Positions 9,485-18,300 of a stretch of DNA of 35,257 nucleotides are shown piece after piece. Source of the stretch: RQOF01 sp964461135. Lineage in GTDB: Bacteria > Calditrichota > Calditrichia > RBG-13-44-9. Position 1 is the stretch's first letter; every line of letters starts with the position of its first letter. The stretch spans positions 1 to 35,257 of the forward strand of contig CAYWTB010000043.1 in assembly GCA_964461135.1 (NCBI GenBank), given 5' to 3'. The notes under the pieces were generated by a model. The model was given only the letters and a program-made list of their open reading frames with translations, searched no databases and had not been told where the DNA came from. The translations under genes and the position numbers were made by a program.

Positions 9485-10431
9485 TAAGCTATTCCTGGAA
9501 ATTTAAGTTGTTTATCTTCATCAATTATAGGATTTGCATCATACCATCCTATTAAAGATGGTGAATCTGGATCATGTAATTTAAAATTTTCTTTTGCCTT
9601 AATATGGTTTGTTGTAGCATAACAGTATTGACATCCATGTAAACATGTATCATAAACACCGATGTCAATACTTCGTACACAACCGCACTCCTTTCGCTGA
9701 AAGGGATCCTTCTTGCTTGTAACTGATGAGCCAAAAACTTTCTTTATATAATTATCATCAATACATTTTCCCTGTTTTACTCCTAGACTTTGTAAATCCA
9801 AAGGCTCTGCGCAGCTTTGGATTTCCATATTATTATTACTCGAGATTTTTACTAATTCCTTTATGAATCCTCTAAAATTATGGTCACTTTCAGGATTTTT
9901 ATTTAATATAAAATTACTGTCAGCAAGTGGTTTTAGATTTTTCATCGATTTTTTATATAAATCAACTATGCTAATAATGACTCTATGGGTATTAGATCGA
10001 AGGATAGTGGCCAAACTTTCAAACTGTTTGATATGATAGTTATAATCATGTTCATTGCTTATTAGAATCGGATCATACCTCCAGATAATTTTCTCTGATC
10101 CAACTCGATTTGATAAACTTAAGAATTCATTTTTTAGATTCTCAAAATCTGGTAAGCTTCTATGCAGCCTTCTATCATATTTGATTAAGGTGTATTGGAA
10201 ATAATATTTTATTCCAAGAAAATCTAATTCGTTTATACACTCATGGAATTTTGATGAATTTCTAGTCCAGAACACGATGACATTTATGTCGCCTGGCTTT
10301 AGTGAGATATATTTAACTTGATTTCTATTGAAAGGATTAAATACTGTGCAATATTGGGCTTTTATTCTATTCAGAAACCATTTTGAATAGAAAGCTGGGA
10401 GATCGGTACGTCTACTTGCAGAAATTATCAT
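9484..10431 (-). CDS. DUF1848 family protein with radical-SAM-like Cys motif
   Basis: A 315-residue protein of the DUF1848 family, recognised from its opening IISASRRTDLPAFYSKWFLN and the NPFNRNQVKYISL, VIVFWTRNSSKF and FQYTLIKYDRRLHRSLPDF blocks. No activity has been established for the family as far as I know. Near the C-terminus is C249-x-C251 followed by C263-x3-C267-x2-C270 (CLHGCQYCYA). The CX3CX2C spacing with an aromatic before the last Cys is that of radical SAM enzymes, although here it is C-terminal and not N-terminal. Two more cysteines (207, 223) could add ligands, so an iron-sulfur cluster is likely. Its TAA stop shares one base with the ATG of the methyltransferase-RecQ gene, so the two are translationally coupled. 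It lies 52 bp after mcrC. Confidence 0.85.
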   Translation of the reverse strand: MIISASRRTDLPAFYSKWFLNRIKAQYCTVFNPFNRNQVKYISLKPGDINVIVFWTRNSSKFHECINELDFLGIKYYFQYTLIKYDRRLHRSLPDFENLKNEFLSLSNRVGSEKIIWRYDPILISNEHDYNYHIKQFESLATILRSNTHRVIISIVDLYKKSMKNLKPLADSNFILNKNPESDHNFRGFIKELVKISSNNNMEIQSCAEPLDLQSLGVKQGKCIDDNYIKKVFGSSVTSKKDPFQRKECGCVRSIDIGVYDTCLHGCQYCYATTNHIKAKENFKLHDPDSPSLIGWYDANPIIDEDKQLKFPGIA

Positions 10432-10483
10432 ATCTATTTATAATTCTGTATGGTATTTATTTCCTTGATTGTAAATCAAAGAA

Positions 10484-11524
10484 TCAATTTAATATAATGA
10501 GATTATCCAAGTCCTGCGCAATTTTTTGCCATTCCTGATTCAGATTAATCGTTTTTATACGAACTTCATGTGATTTAATTTTAAATAAGATATCTTCTTC
10601 ATTAACAACTACGGGGTAAAGCAAAATCCCTTCACAATTTTTATAATCCTCTCCCCAGGCTTCTATATTTCTTAAATAGGCATGCAATTGATACAGATTG
10701 GTACTGTGAATCTTCTGCTTGTCATAATAAGTGTTTAAAGTTTCTGAATAATATTTGGTGTCAATAATGATCTTTCGCTCTGGAGAATCCAAAAAAATAT
10801 CGGTCTGCATCTTAGGCAGGTAAGATAACGATTCTTCGTCGTCAGCCGTCACATCCCAATTGATATCTTTTCTGGATACTTTAAACTGTTTTTGTTCAAT
10901 TTTATAAAAATTGCGGACAAACTCCTCAAATAGTAGAGCCATCTTATTTTCGTCACGCAGGAAATCCCGGAATTTTGCTGTTCCATCCCGTTCGTCTACA
11001 AAATAGCAATCGTGTATCAGTTCACAGATTTTTAGTAACAGATCATAGAATGAGTTATTACTGTGTAACTGGACCAGGCCAAAGTGACGCTTTCTTAAAG
11101 GTATTTCATTGATCTGCCATAACCGCTTATACATCAACAATAAATCAGCTTGTATAGTCTTATCGATCTGATCACCGCGAATCAGCCGTCCCAGGGTTGT
11201 CTTTATAATTTGGTTATGTAAAATATCGTGATCGAGTTCGTCAAATTCACAATACACCGCCGGTTGCATGAGATAGGTATATTTGAGTGTTGCTGTAAAA
11301 TCAATTTTACCCCGGATGGTTTCCAGTGTCTTGGTATAGGGGACATAGGACCGGTCCAGACCTTGTTTCAACAAATGCTTTATCCCATTTGCCAGTACCT
11401 GGGCGAACAGATCCATCAGGGTATCGCATTCAATCCGCTCTATCTCTACTAACTCACTCTCATTCAGCTTATTCCAGGCATAACTCAACAGGTAATAGAT
11501 GTTTTTAATCGGAATTTTAACCAT
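10484..11524 (-). CDS. mcrC: McrC, nuclease subunit of the McrBC restriction system
   Basis: McrC partners the McrB NTPase and supplies the endonuclease active site that cuts modified DNA. Seen: 346 residues, an N-terminal McrC domain opening VKIPIKNIYYLLSYAW, the conserved RGKIDF near 71-76, and a C-terminal PD-(D/E)xK nuclease core with D242 in MQTDIFLD and D255-T-K257 in IIIDTKYYS, then the helix LYQLHAYL. The start is an ATG 4 bases from the mcrB stop, so the pair is translationally linked. Target specificity is set by the N-terminal domain of its McrB partner, so it need not recognise 5-methylcytosine. Confidence 0.93.
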   Translation of the reverse strand: MVKIPIKNIYYLLSYAWNKLNESELVEIERIECDTLMDLFAQVLANGIKHLLKQGLDRSYVPYTKTLETIRGKIDFTATLKYTYLMQPAVYCEFDELDHDILHNQIIKTTLGRLIRGDQIDKTIQADLLLMYKRLWQINEIPLRKRHFGLVQLHSNNSFYDLLLKICELIHDCYFVDERDGTAKFRDFLRDENKMALLFEEFVRNFYKIEQKQFKVSRKDINWDVTADDEESLSYLPKMQTDIFLDSPERKIIIDTKYYSETLNTYYDKQKIHSTNLYQLHAYLRNIEAWGEDYKNCEGILLYPVVVNEEDILFKIKSHEVRIKTINLNQEWQKIAQDLDNLIILN

Positions 11525-11527
11525 GAA

Positions 11528-14188
11528 TTATTCACTCAGGGCTTTGATCATTCGCTGCGCCTGCTCAATTTTGTCAAACCAGTATTCTTTCAACAGAGGT
11601 TCAATTTCATAATGAATCACCTGCAGATACCAGTTCTCACTGTCCCCGGTTTTAAAATCCCTGGGACAGAAAAAACTATGTCCAATCCGGTATCCCGGAC
11701 CCAGATGAGCCACATCATCAGCGATTTGCTGATTCACATACTCCAGGCGGTCGATGATTTTACGGATAACTTTCGGATCAATCCCATTACCGTCAAGATA
11801 CTGGCTGAATTTTTCATTGCGAAATTCCGGCTCAAGATCAATAAAGGTAAAGCGGCGCCGTAAGGCATAATCCACCATGGCCAGTGAACGATCTGCTGTA
11901 TTCATCATGCCAATCAGATGTACATTTTCTGGAATATAAAAAGAAGTACTGCTAGGTTTTGAATAAGTCAATGACATCGCAAATTCTTTGCCCCGCTTAT
12001 CCGGTTCAATCAGCAGCATCAACTCTCCGAAAATCTTACTCAAATTTCCCCGGTTGATCTCATCGATGATGAACACATAAGGATTTTCAGGGTCTTCTAT
12101 CGCTTTCTGACAAAATTCGTAAAAAATCCCATTTTTCAGGGCGAATTTACCGTCTTCATTTGGCCGGAATCCTTGGATGAAATCTTCATATGAATAGGAC
12201 TGATGGAACTGGATCATCTCGACTTTGTCATCGTCCTTAAATCCAACTAGGGTATAAGCCAATCGCTTTGCCATGAATGATTTTCCAACACCAGGAGGTC
12301 CCTGTAAGATGATATTCTTCTTATATTCAAGTAAATCAAGAATATCATCGAATTTTTGGTCGTCAATAAATAAATCCGCTAATGCTTTTTCTTTAGGAAA
12401 TTTTTCTGGCCCATCTCCAGTCCCTAATCCTCCAAGGAGTTCAAATATTTCTTTGGTTTGAGGAGACTGATTGATTATCTCCTCAAAATCGAGACGTGAA
12501 AGTTTCAGAATTGTCCTGCCAAATTTATTATTTTTTTTAATATCGAACGGTTTGATATTTTTAAGCCAGTCAACTCCCCTATAATGCCTGTATTCTTTAA
12601 CCTCATCATTGAACCAATATCCATTATTATTCACAACACCAATTCCCATAACATGGGATTTTCCTTTATTGGCGATAACCACATCTCCTGTTTTAACTTC
12701 CGTGAGAAAATTCCACAATAATCTGGTTTGCCTTTTATACTTCGAATCGCCCAATCCCCCTTTTTCCAGAATTTCATCCAACTGCTCTTCACTCTCCACA
12801 TCCGTCAGATCGTCTATGCCATCCCAACCCACTCTAATGGTGTTCGCCTGCAGACATTCCTCCCAAAATTTTGCCTTTTCACCTGGAGCGATTTGCCAAT
12901 ATTGACTTTTTGTCCGTGGAATATCACGCACATTGCTGCTCAAAACCCAGATAAAAGATTGCACGTCTATCAAGTCCCTAGGATTAAAATCTTCTAAGGC
13001 ATCCCAAAAGGCATCAAACCAGTCTAATAGGGTATTAACACTTTCAGGAGTCGGCCTTCCGTCCGGTAACGGTTTTCCAAGCCTTTCGGCTAACTGTCGG
13101 TAATAGGAAATTTTTATTGGTGCATAGTCCTGTGATCTTAACGCCCACAAGACCACAGAAAAGGTGTCCCAGGATGGTTTTAAGTTCTGGGTATTTAGTG
13201 CATCAAAAATGGGAGCGACAGTTTCTGGTCCTTCATATTCCTTTTCACTTACTACTAAAAAAGCGTTCAAGACAGGACAAATTTCCTGGTCGTTTTCGCC
13301 AAAGCTTTGTCTCCATGAATTATATTGAACCAAATTGGACGTTAATATTCTGGACAATTGTTCCAGAGCTTCCCGACCCGAACCCTGATCGATTAACTTG
13401 CGAAGTTTTTCTTTGCCAAGCTCTTCATTGAACCGGGATATAACTTTATTTTTATACTCGATTTCGTTACTGTAAAAACCCTCTCCCGGTCGACTGAAAT
13501 TTTCAAAATCGGGGAAAATATTTTTGAACTTTCTGAATAAAATGTCAAATGTATCAGGTGTAATATAAAATGGATTGGCCTCCGGAAGATCATAATTCTC
13601 ATACAAATAGCTAAAGAACTGATCCACTTCCAGGTTAATGGGCAGGCCGGTTTTATTCCCCACGATCTGTCTATAGGATTCTATAACATCCTGTATGGCC
13701 CGATTAAACTTCAGATACTTCTGAACAAACCGGTCGTTTTTGTCAAATTTGGGATCTATTTTCAGCAATTTCAGCGCATATTTATCACGCTCATTGTATA
13801 GTACATATTTTTCTGCAAGCAAATGCCCTACAATCTCACTGATAACACTTTCACCAAAATATTTTATTCTATAGCGATCATTTTCCGCGAAATTAGTAAT
13901 TCTTTCTTCCACACTGTCGGGCCCGTATGCTAAATAAAGGAAACTTTTACGATAATATTCAATGGGGTGGTTAGGCCTGCCCAGTGCATTCATCCTGGCA
14001 ATAGCCATACTTTGAAAGGCGTGAATATATTCACCTAATTTTTGAAAATAGGGCCAGTCGGCATTTTCCAGATGTTCTTTTTTAAAAAAGTTTTGGTAGA
14101 ACTGATATCGTTTTTCCAGATGAATTTTTTGTGAAAACCACTGATCTGCCTGCTTTTTGAATTCATTAAGGTAATCGTGAAGAATCAT
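11528..14188 (-). CDS. mcrB: McrB-type AAA+ NTPase with EVE-like reader domain
   Basis: An 886-residue McrB, about twice the length of E. coli McrB. The C-terminal AAA+ module is clear: Walker A GPPGVGKS (630-637), FHQSYSYEDFIQGF (661-674), Walker B FIIDEINRGN (706-715), the McrB signature MNTADRS (762-768) and arginine cluster ALRRRF (775-780). Ahead of it, residues ~428-565 look like an EVE/PUA-type modified-base reader (WQIAPGEKAKFWEECL, then GDVVIANKG and VMGIGVV). The first ~420 residues are helical and unassigned. These domains normally decide which modified DNA is recognised. The ATG has an AGGA ribosome-binding site about 8 nt upstream. It is the first gene of the defence directon; the AT-rich sequence to 14460 upstream should contain its promoter. 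Confidence 0.92.
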   Translation of the reverse strand: MILHDYLNEFKKQADQWFSQKIHLEKRYQFYQNFFKKEHLENADWPYFQKLGEYIHAFQSMAIARMNALGRPNHPIEYYRKSFLYLAYGPDSVEERITNFAENDRYRIKYFGESVISEIVGHLLAEKYVLYNERDKYALKLLKIDPKFDKNDRFVQKYLKFNRAIQDVIESYRQIVGNKTGLPINLEVDQFFSYLYENYDLPEANPFYITPDTFDILFRKFKNIFPDFENFSRPGEGFYSNEIEYKNKVISRFNEELGKEKLRKLIDQGSGREALEQLSRILTSNLVQYNSWRQSFGENDQEICPVLNAFLVVSEKEYEGPETVAPIFDALNTQNLKPSWDTFSVVLWALRSQDYAPIKISYYRQLAERLGKPLPDGRPTPESVNTLLDWFDAFWDALEDFNPRDLIDVQSFIWVLSSNVRDIPRTKSQYWQIAPGEKAKFWEECLQANTIRVGWDGIDDLTDVESEEQLDEILEKGGLGDSKYKRQTRLLWNFLTEVKTGDVVIANKGKSHVMGIGVVNNNGYWFNDEVKEYRHYRGVDWLKNIKPFDIKKNNKFGRTILKLSRLDFEEIINQSPQTKEIFELLGGLGTGDGPEKFPKEKALADLFIDDQKFDDILDLLEYKKNIILQGPPGVGKSFMAKRLAYTLVGFKDDDKVEMIQFHQSYSYEDFIQGFRPNEDGKFALKNGIFYEFCQKAIEDPENPYVFIIDEINRGNLSKIFGELMLLIEPDKRGKEFAMSLTYSKPSSTSFYIPENVHLIGMMNTADRSLAMVDYALRRRFTFIDLEPEFRNEKFSQYLDGNGIDPKVIRKIIDRLEYVNQQIADDVAHLGPGYRIGHSFFCPRDFKTGDSENWYLQVIHYEIEPLLKEYWFDKIEQAQRMIKALSE

Positions 14189-14460
14189 ATGTAATTCCTG
14201 GTGACAGGTTTTTAGGTAAATTGTTTTGACATCATATTCATTTTATAACAGGCTAATATTTTCCGGAGGGCTTTTATATTTAAGTCACTCAGGAAATATT
14301 AAATATTTACAAATTATATGTTATGCCAAAACACGCCTGTAACAACTCTATAACTGCGAAATATTTTTCCGAAAGATTCCTTAAATTATAACAAAAACGC
14401 ATTGAAAATCAATAGAAATAGTAAGTTTTATTATATTTACAAATTATACAAAATCGCGCA
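14189..14460. other. AT-rich upstream region of the defence island with 16-bp direct repeat
   Basis: No gene is visible. The region is strongly AT-rich, like the island, and probably contains the mcrB promoter, but I cannot fix a -35/-10 pair. An exact 16-bp direct repeat, ATATTTACAAATTATA, occurs at 14303-14318 and 14433-14448, 130 bp apart. After about 14460 the base composition becomes more balanced, so this is a plausible edge of the acquired island. Confidence 0.45.
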
Positions 14461-14594
14461 ATAAGCGATAAATGTTGAAAGGTTTTGAGAAAATGTTCTA
14501 CTCAGCCCATGACTGGAAATTGGACCGCTGAGTTGAGAGGGAAAAATAGAAGCGGGATTGAGGCGGGATAGGCGCAAAGCGCATAGCGGAAAGG

Positions 14595-14636
14595 CAGGTT
14601 TCAGATATCAGGTGCCAGGAAATACAAAATACAATA
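14595..14636. repeat. Degenerate 7-bp-period repeat tract
   Basis: Six consecutive related heptamers can be read: caggttt, cagatat, caggtgc, caggaaa, tacaaaa, tacaata. A related run sits at 33452-33479. No coding sequence covers it. Confidence 0.6.
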
Positions 14637-14695
14637 TGAGGGTGTAGCCTTGGATCTATGACCCTGGGCCATTATCCTTGAGCCTTTTTTCTTGT

Positions 14696-14758
14696 TTTTG
14701 AAAACCAGGGATGGTTTACATCCGGCCGATTGCCGGAGGCAAATCAGAGGACGGGCTG
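14696..14758. repeat. 63-bp repeat, copy A (inverted relative to 33388-33450)
   Basis: This 63-bp stretch is identical to the reverse complement of 33388-33450, more than 18 kb away. It contains a small hairpin CCGGC-CGATT-GCCGG. It lies directly before the cloverleaf-like repeat. Perfect identity over 63 bp in non-coding DNA indicates a dispersed element present at least twice. Confidence 0.9.
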
Positions 14759-14767
14759 CTTTCTGCT

Positions 14768-14885
14768 TTTAATTCTTTTCCTTTTTTATTTCGCCCTTAC
14801 AGGGCTTTTGGTCGGTCGGTGTTTCCGGGAACAGGGCGTTGCCCTGTTTTTTTGTATGGTGCCCTTACAGGGCAAAAGAATTAAA
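14768..14885. repeat. Cloverleaf-like repeat with 12-bp terminal inverted repeats
   Basis: The 118-bp unit is closed by perfect 12-bp inverted repeats, TTTAATTCTTTT (14768-14779) and its complement (14874-14885). Inside are three hairpins: GCCCT-TAC-AGGGC at 14793-14805, ACAGGGC-GTT-GCCCTGT at 14831-14847, and GCCCT-TAC-AGGGC again at 14861-14873. Folded as RNA or single-stranded DNA this gives a closing stem with three arms. The GCCCTTNCAGGGC/CAGGGCGTTGCCCTG theme resembles a dispersed repeat I remember from Bacteroidetes-type genomes. No ORF in it looks real. Confidence 0.75.
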
Positions 14886-15131
14886 TCCGAAATCCGAAAT
14901 AAAAATAAAATACTTGTCTCTGGTTTCTGGTTACTGGCTACTAAAACAGGTATCTTTTGGTTTCCGTCAAAAGACGGATCGCTAACCCGACAGCTGTGTA
15001 AAGCCGAGGTTGGCAGGGAAGTGGGAATATTGCTTTTTATCCACTGCCAACTAATGAATGTCGCTTTGTCCGTTTTCCCTTATCCATTATCCCCTTTCCC
15101 TTAATCCTTCATCCTTAATCCTTAATCCTGC
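14883..15131. repeat. Two 7-bp-period tracts in the gap before the secreted protein
   Basis: At 14883-14896 the heptamer aaatccg is repeated exactly twice, followed by aaataaa, aataaaa and then ctctggt, ttctggt, tactggc, tactaaa in the same register. At 15069-15131 nine pyrimidine-rich heptamers follow one another: tccgttt, tccctta, tccatta, tcccctt, tccctta, atccttc, atcctta, atcctta, atcctgc. The sequence between the two tracts shows no recognisable gene. Confidence 0.6.
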
Positions 15132-15186
15132 TTTTCTGCCTACTGCAGACTAGGGCTTTACCCTTTTGAAATCTTGGATGATTTCA

Positions 15187-15225
15187 TCCCGACAATACGA
15201 CCGAAGGGAGTCAGGATTGTCGGGA
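15187..15225. repeat. Hairpin with 10-bp perfect stem upstream of the T9SS gene
   Basis: TCCCGACAAT (15187-15196) pairs perfectly with ATTGTCGGGA (15216-15225) across a 19-nt loop. There is no T-run after it, so it is not a standard terminator. It lies about 120 bp before the ATG at 15346 and may be part of a leader or another palindromic repeat. Confidence 0.5.
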
Positions 15226-15345
15226 ACCCTTCCCCCACATCCTCCCCCAAAATACACGATTTGTGCGGATAAAGCTTGATATTTTCCGATTCACACCATA
15301 AATTACAGTGTATCATCCCCAAATTTTGTTGGAAGGAGATAGAAT

Positions 15346-18300
15346 ATGTGCAGGATTTTCCTTCTTTGTTTGGTATTCATGATTTCAGCTGGGTTTGCTT
15401 TACCTGAAGCCGAAATCAGGCATAATAACCAGAATGTTTTTCAGAACAAACAGACCCGTTCCCTTTCCAACATCAGCAACTGGGCTTATTGGATCGCCTA
15501 TGACGGGCTGTCCGCCTATAATCCTGTCCTTAACAAAGCCGGGGGAATTTATCCCCGGGGAACCGCTAACGCCATTTTCCAGGATGGCATCATATGGGGA
15601 GCCTATGTGAGGGATAGCTTAAATGTCAATCCGCGGGTGGGTGGGCAGAATTATAATGTTGCCACCACTCCGGGAAAGATCATTACACCGGGAACTTATC
15701 CGTGGGGTGCGGCATCGGCAGTTCCTGAACTGGCCAGTGATCCCCGGGTCCGCTTATATCGCATAGACAACCGATTCACGGTTCCCTGGGATCAGCTGAC
15801 GCCTGACCAGCAAAGCGATGCTGAGGAATTGTTGCGTCAGGATGTGGCGGAGAACAGATCGGTTGATCCCTCGCAGGTGACGGTCTATCAGATCGCAGCC
15901 ATGGTCAATATCCTGGCTCAGGACTGGGTAGAGTGGCCAACCGATCGCGGAGCACCGCTTAATACCGATGGCACACCGGGAATTGCCTATGCCGACCAGG
16001 TGATCTGGTTTGTATGCAATGATTTATATTATGGCTACTTCTATTGGCCTCCACCATTGGGTATCGAGTTACAAGTCACCTTCTGGGCCTACAACCAGCC
16101 TTCTGCTCCCCTGAATAATGTTATTTTTAAACGATATCAAATCCTCAATAAATCCGGCTGTCGATTTGATTCCATGTATGTAGGTCAGTGGTCGGATCTT
16201 GATATCGGTTCGCCTAACGATGATTTCGTAGGTTGCGATACCCTTCTTCAGCTGGGATACGGGTACAATGCCTTCAGTGAGGACAGCCGCTATCAGTCCT
16301 TCGGCCTGGTACCTCCTGCAGCGGGCTATACCCTGATGTATGGCCCGGTGGTGCCTTCACCGGGAGACACTGCTATTTACAATCTAAATAAGTTGCCGGA
16401 TTATCGCAATTTACCCCTGACCTCCTTTACATATTCTGCTGCCGGCAGTATTCTTTCTGATCCGCACTATTTTTTTTATGATAATCTTAGACGGTGGTAT
16501 AAAATGCTGAAGGGTTACGTTCCTAATAATGACGATTTGTACGATCTGGTTCAATACATCATTGGGTCCGGTCCGGGAACAGGTGAACCTACTTTTTTCC
16601 CGCTGGCCGGCGATCCGGTCTCCGGTTATGGTGATGTGGATGGTCAAGGCACGAACTTCAGAGCAGGGGACAGGCGGATACTCATGAGCAGCGGTCCTTT
16701 TTATATGGAGCCGGGAGATACCCAGGAGGTGGTTTTTGCTGTGGTGGGCGGCCTGGGTTCGGACAATATTAACTCCGTCAACCGCCTGAAGGAAAATGTG
16801 TTTGCCGCTCATTCCGCTCTTGGACAACCGCTGCGGGTTCCCCGCGGATCGGTGAAGGTTAGTTATCCGGACTATTCCCGCTCGGCATTTTTCTGCCGGA
16901 TGGATCTGGGAGCTTTTGCCGGGGTGATCTCGGCGGAGGCACTGTTTCAGCCACAGGAGGGTCAGGAAGCCTCATTTTCCCTGCCGCTCTATGATGACGG
17001 CCAGCATGGAGACAGCCTGGCCGGGGATGGATTGTGGAGAAATGAAAGCGTGGTGAGCAACCGTCAGTATCCCTATATGGTGGAGCTGGCGCTGGAGGGA
17101 ATGGCTGGCCCAGACAGTTTCCCTGCGGTGGTTGGGAGGATTCCCCTGCGTCCCGCCCCGGTGTTGACGGACTGGCAGGTTATCTGGGAGAACGGCCGGC
17201 AGGATCATCGCCTTAACAGTGGTGAAACGGCCCATATCGGTTTTACGCTCAATAATCCGGATGAAGTCAATGGGCTGGGGAAATTTACCATCCAAACCGG
17301 AGATTATGTGGGCAGTTATAGCGGGGGGATTGCCCCGGGCGGGGAGGTGCAGGCCGAATCGCTTTATGTGATAGTAAAGGCTCCGGATAACGGAGATTCT
17401 GTTCAGATAAAGTTCAATATCACCTACGACGGGCAGAAAGAGAGAAGGAGCATTAACTATCCGGTTACCGCCTGGACGCCACCTCAGGGTTGGCAGGACC
17501 GGCTGGTTGTGGAGGCCTTACGTGGTTCTGCAGTAAATGTTGATGCCATCATTGCGGACCGGTCTTTACTCAAGGAGCATGACTACCTGCTGACCTTTTA
17601 TGCCGGCACGGATAGCAGTGATCTGCGCTGGCGGCTGGTGGATGAGAGCACCGGTGAGATAAAGGTGGATGATGCGCGACCGGCCATGGAGGTGTATCAT
17701 CCGCACCCGGTGGTGGATGGCATTGAATTTCAGGTATGGTCCTGGGATTCCCGGAATAATCCCAACTATCCCTTTCGGTCCTTTGAAGTAGTGGCCAACG
17801 GAGCCGGTGCACTGGATCCGCCGGAAATGGGATGTCTGGCCTTCAATAACAATGGATTTCCGATCCTGGTGAATGGACGCTACCCCAAGGGTACGGATCG
17901 TCCCACCCGGGGTGTTCAGCAGAGCAGCAATGAGAGTGCCTGGGTGATCCATACCGGAATGACCGCTGCCAATGACGGAAGTTTTGCTTATTTTCTGGAG
18001 CGGGTTATGCGTAACGATGATGCCACACGTTTTATTTCACATGACTTTGAAATGCGTTTTACCGAGCGGGGCGGGCTGGCTGTGTGGGCCTTTGAGCTGG
18101 GGGGCATATATCCGGTGCCCTTTGAACTGTGGAACATCGGTGTGGATACCCCTTATGATCCGAGCGATGATTTCCGTATGATTCCGTGGATTCTCAATGA
18201 TACGGGTGATGAAGCCGAGGGTGACACGGTTTATAACATCAATGCTGATGATCACATCGTTTCCCCCGGTGATAATGATCCCTACATGGACTGGGTGTAC

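Noticed and set aside
14303..14448. CRISPR array
   Set aside because: Only two 16-bp AT-rich copies with one 114-bp spacer; no array here or elsewhere in the window, and no cas genes.
14730..15104. 124-residue plus-strand ORF before the secreted protein
   Set aside because: It runs through the cloverleaf repeat and heptamer tracts, has no ribosome-binding site and reads as repeat translation.
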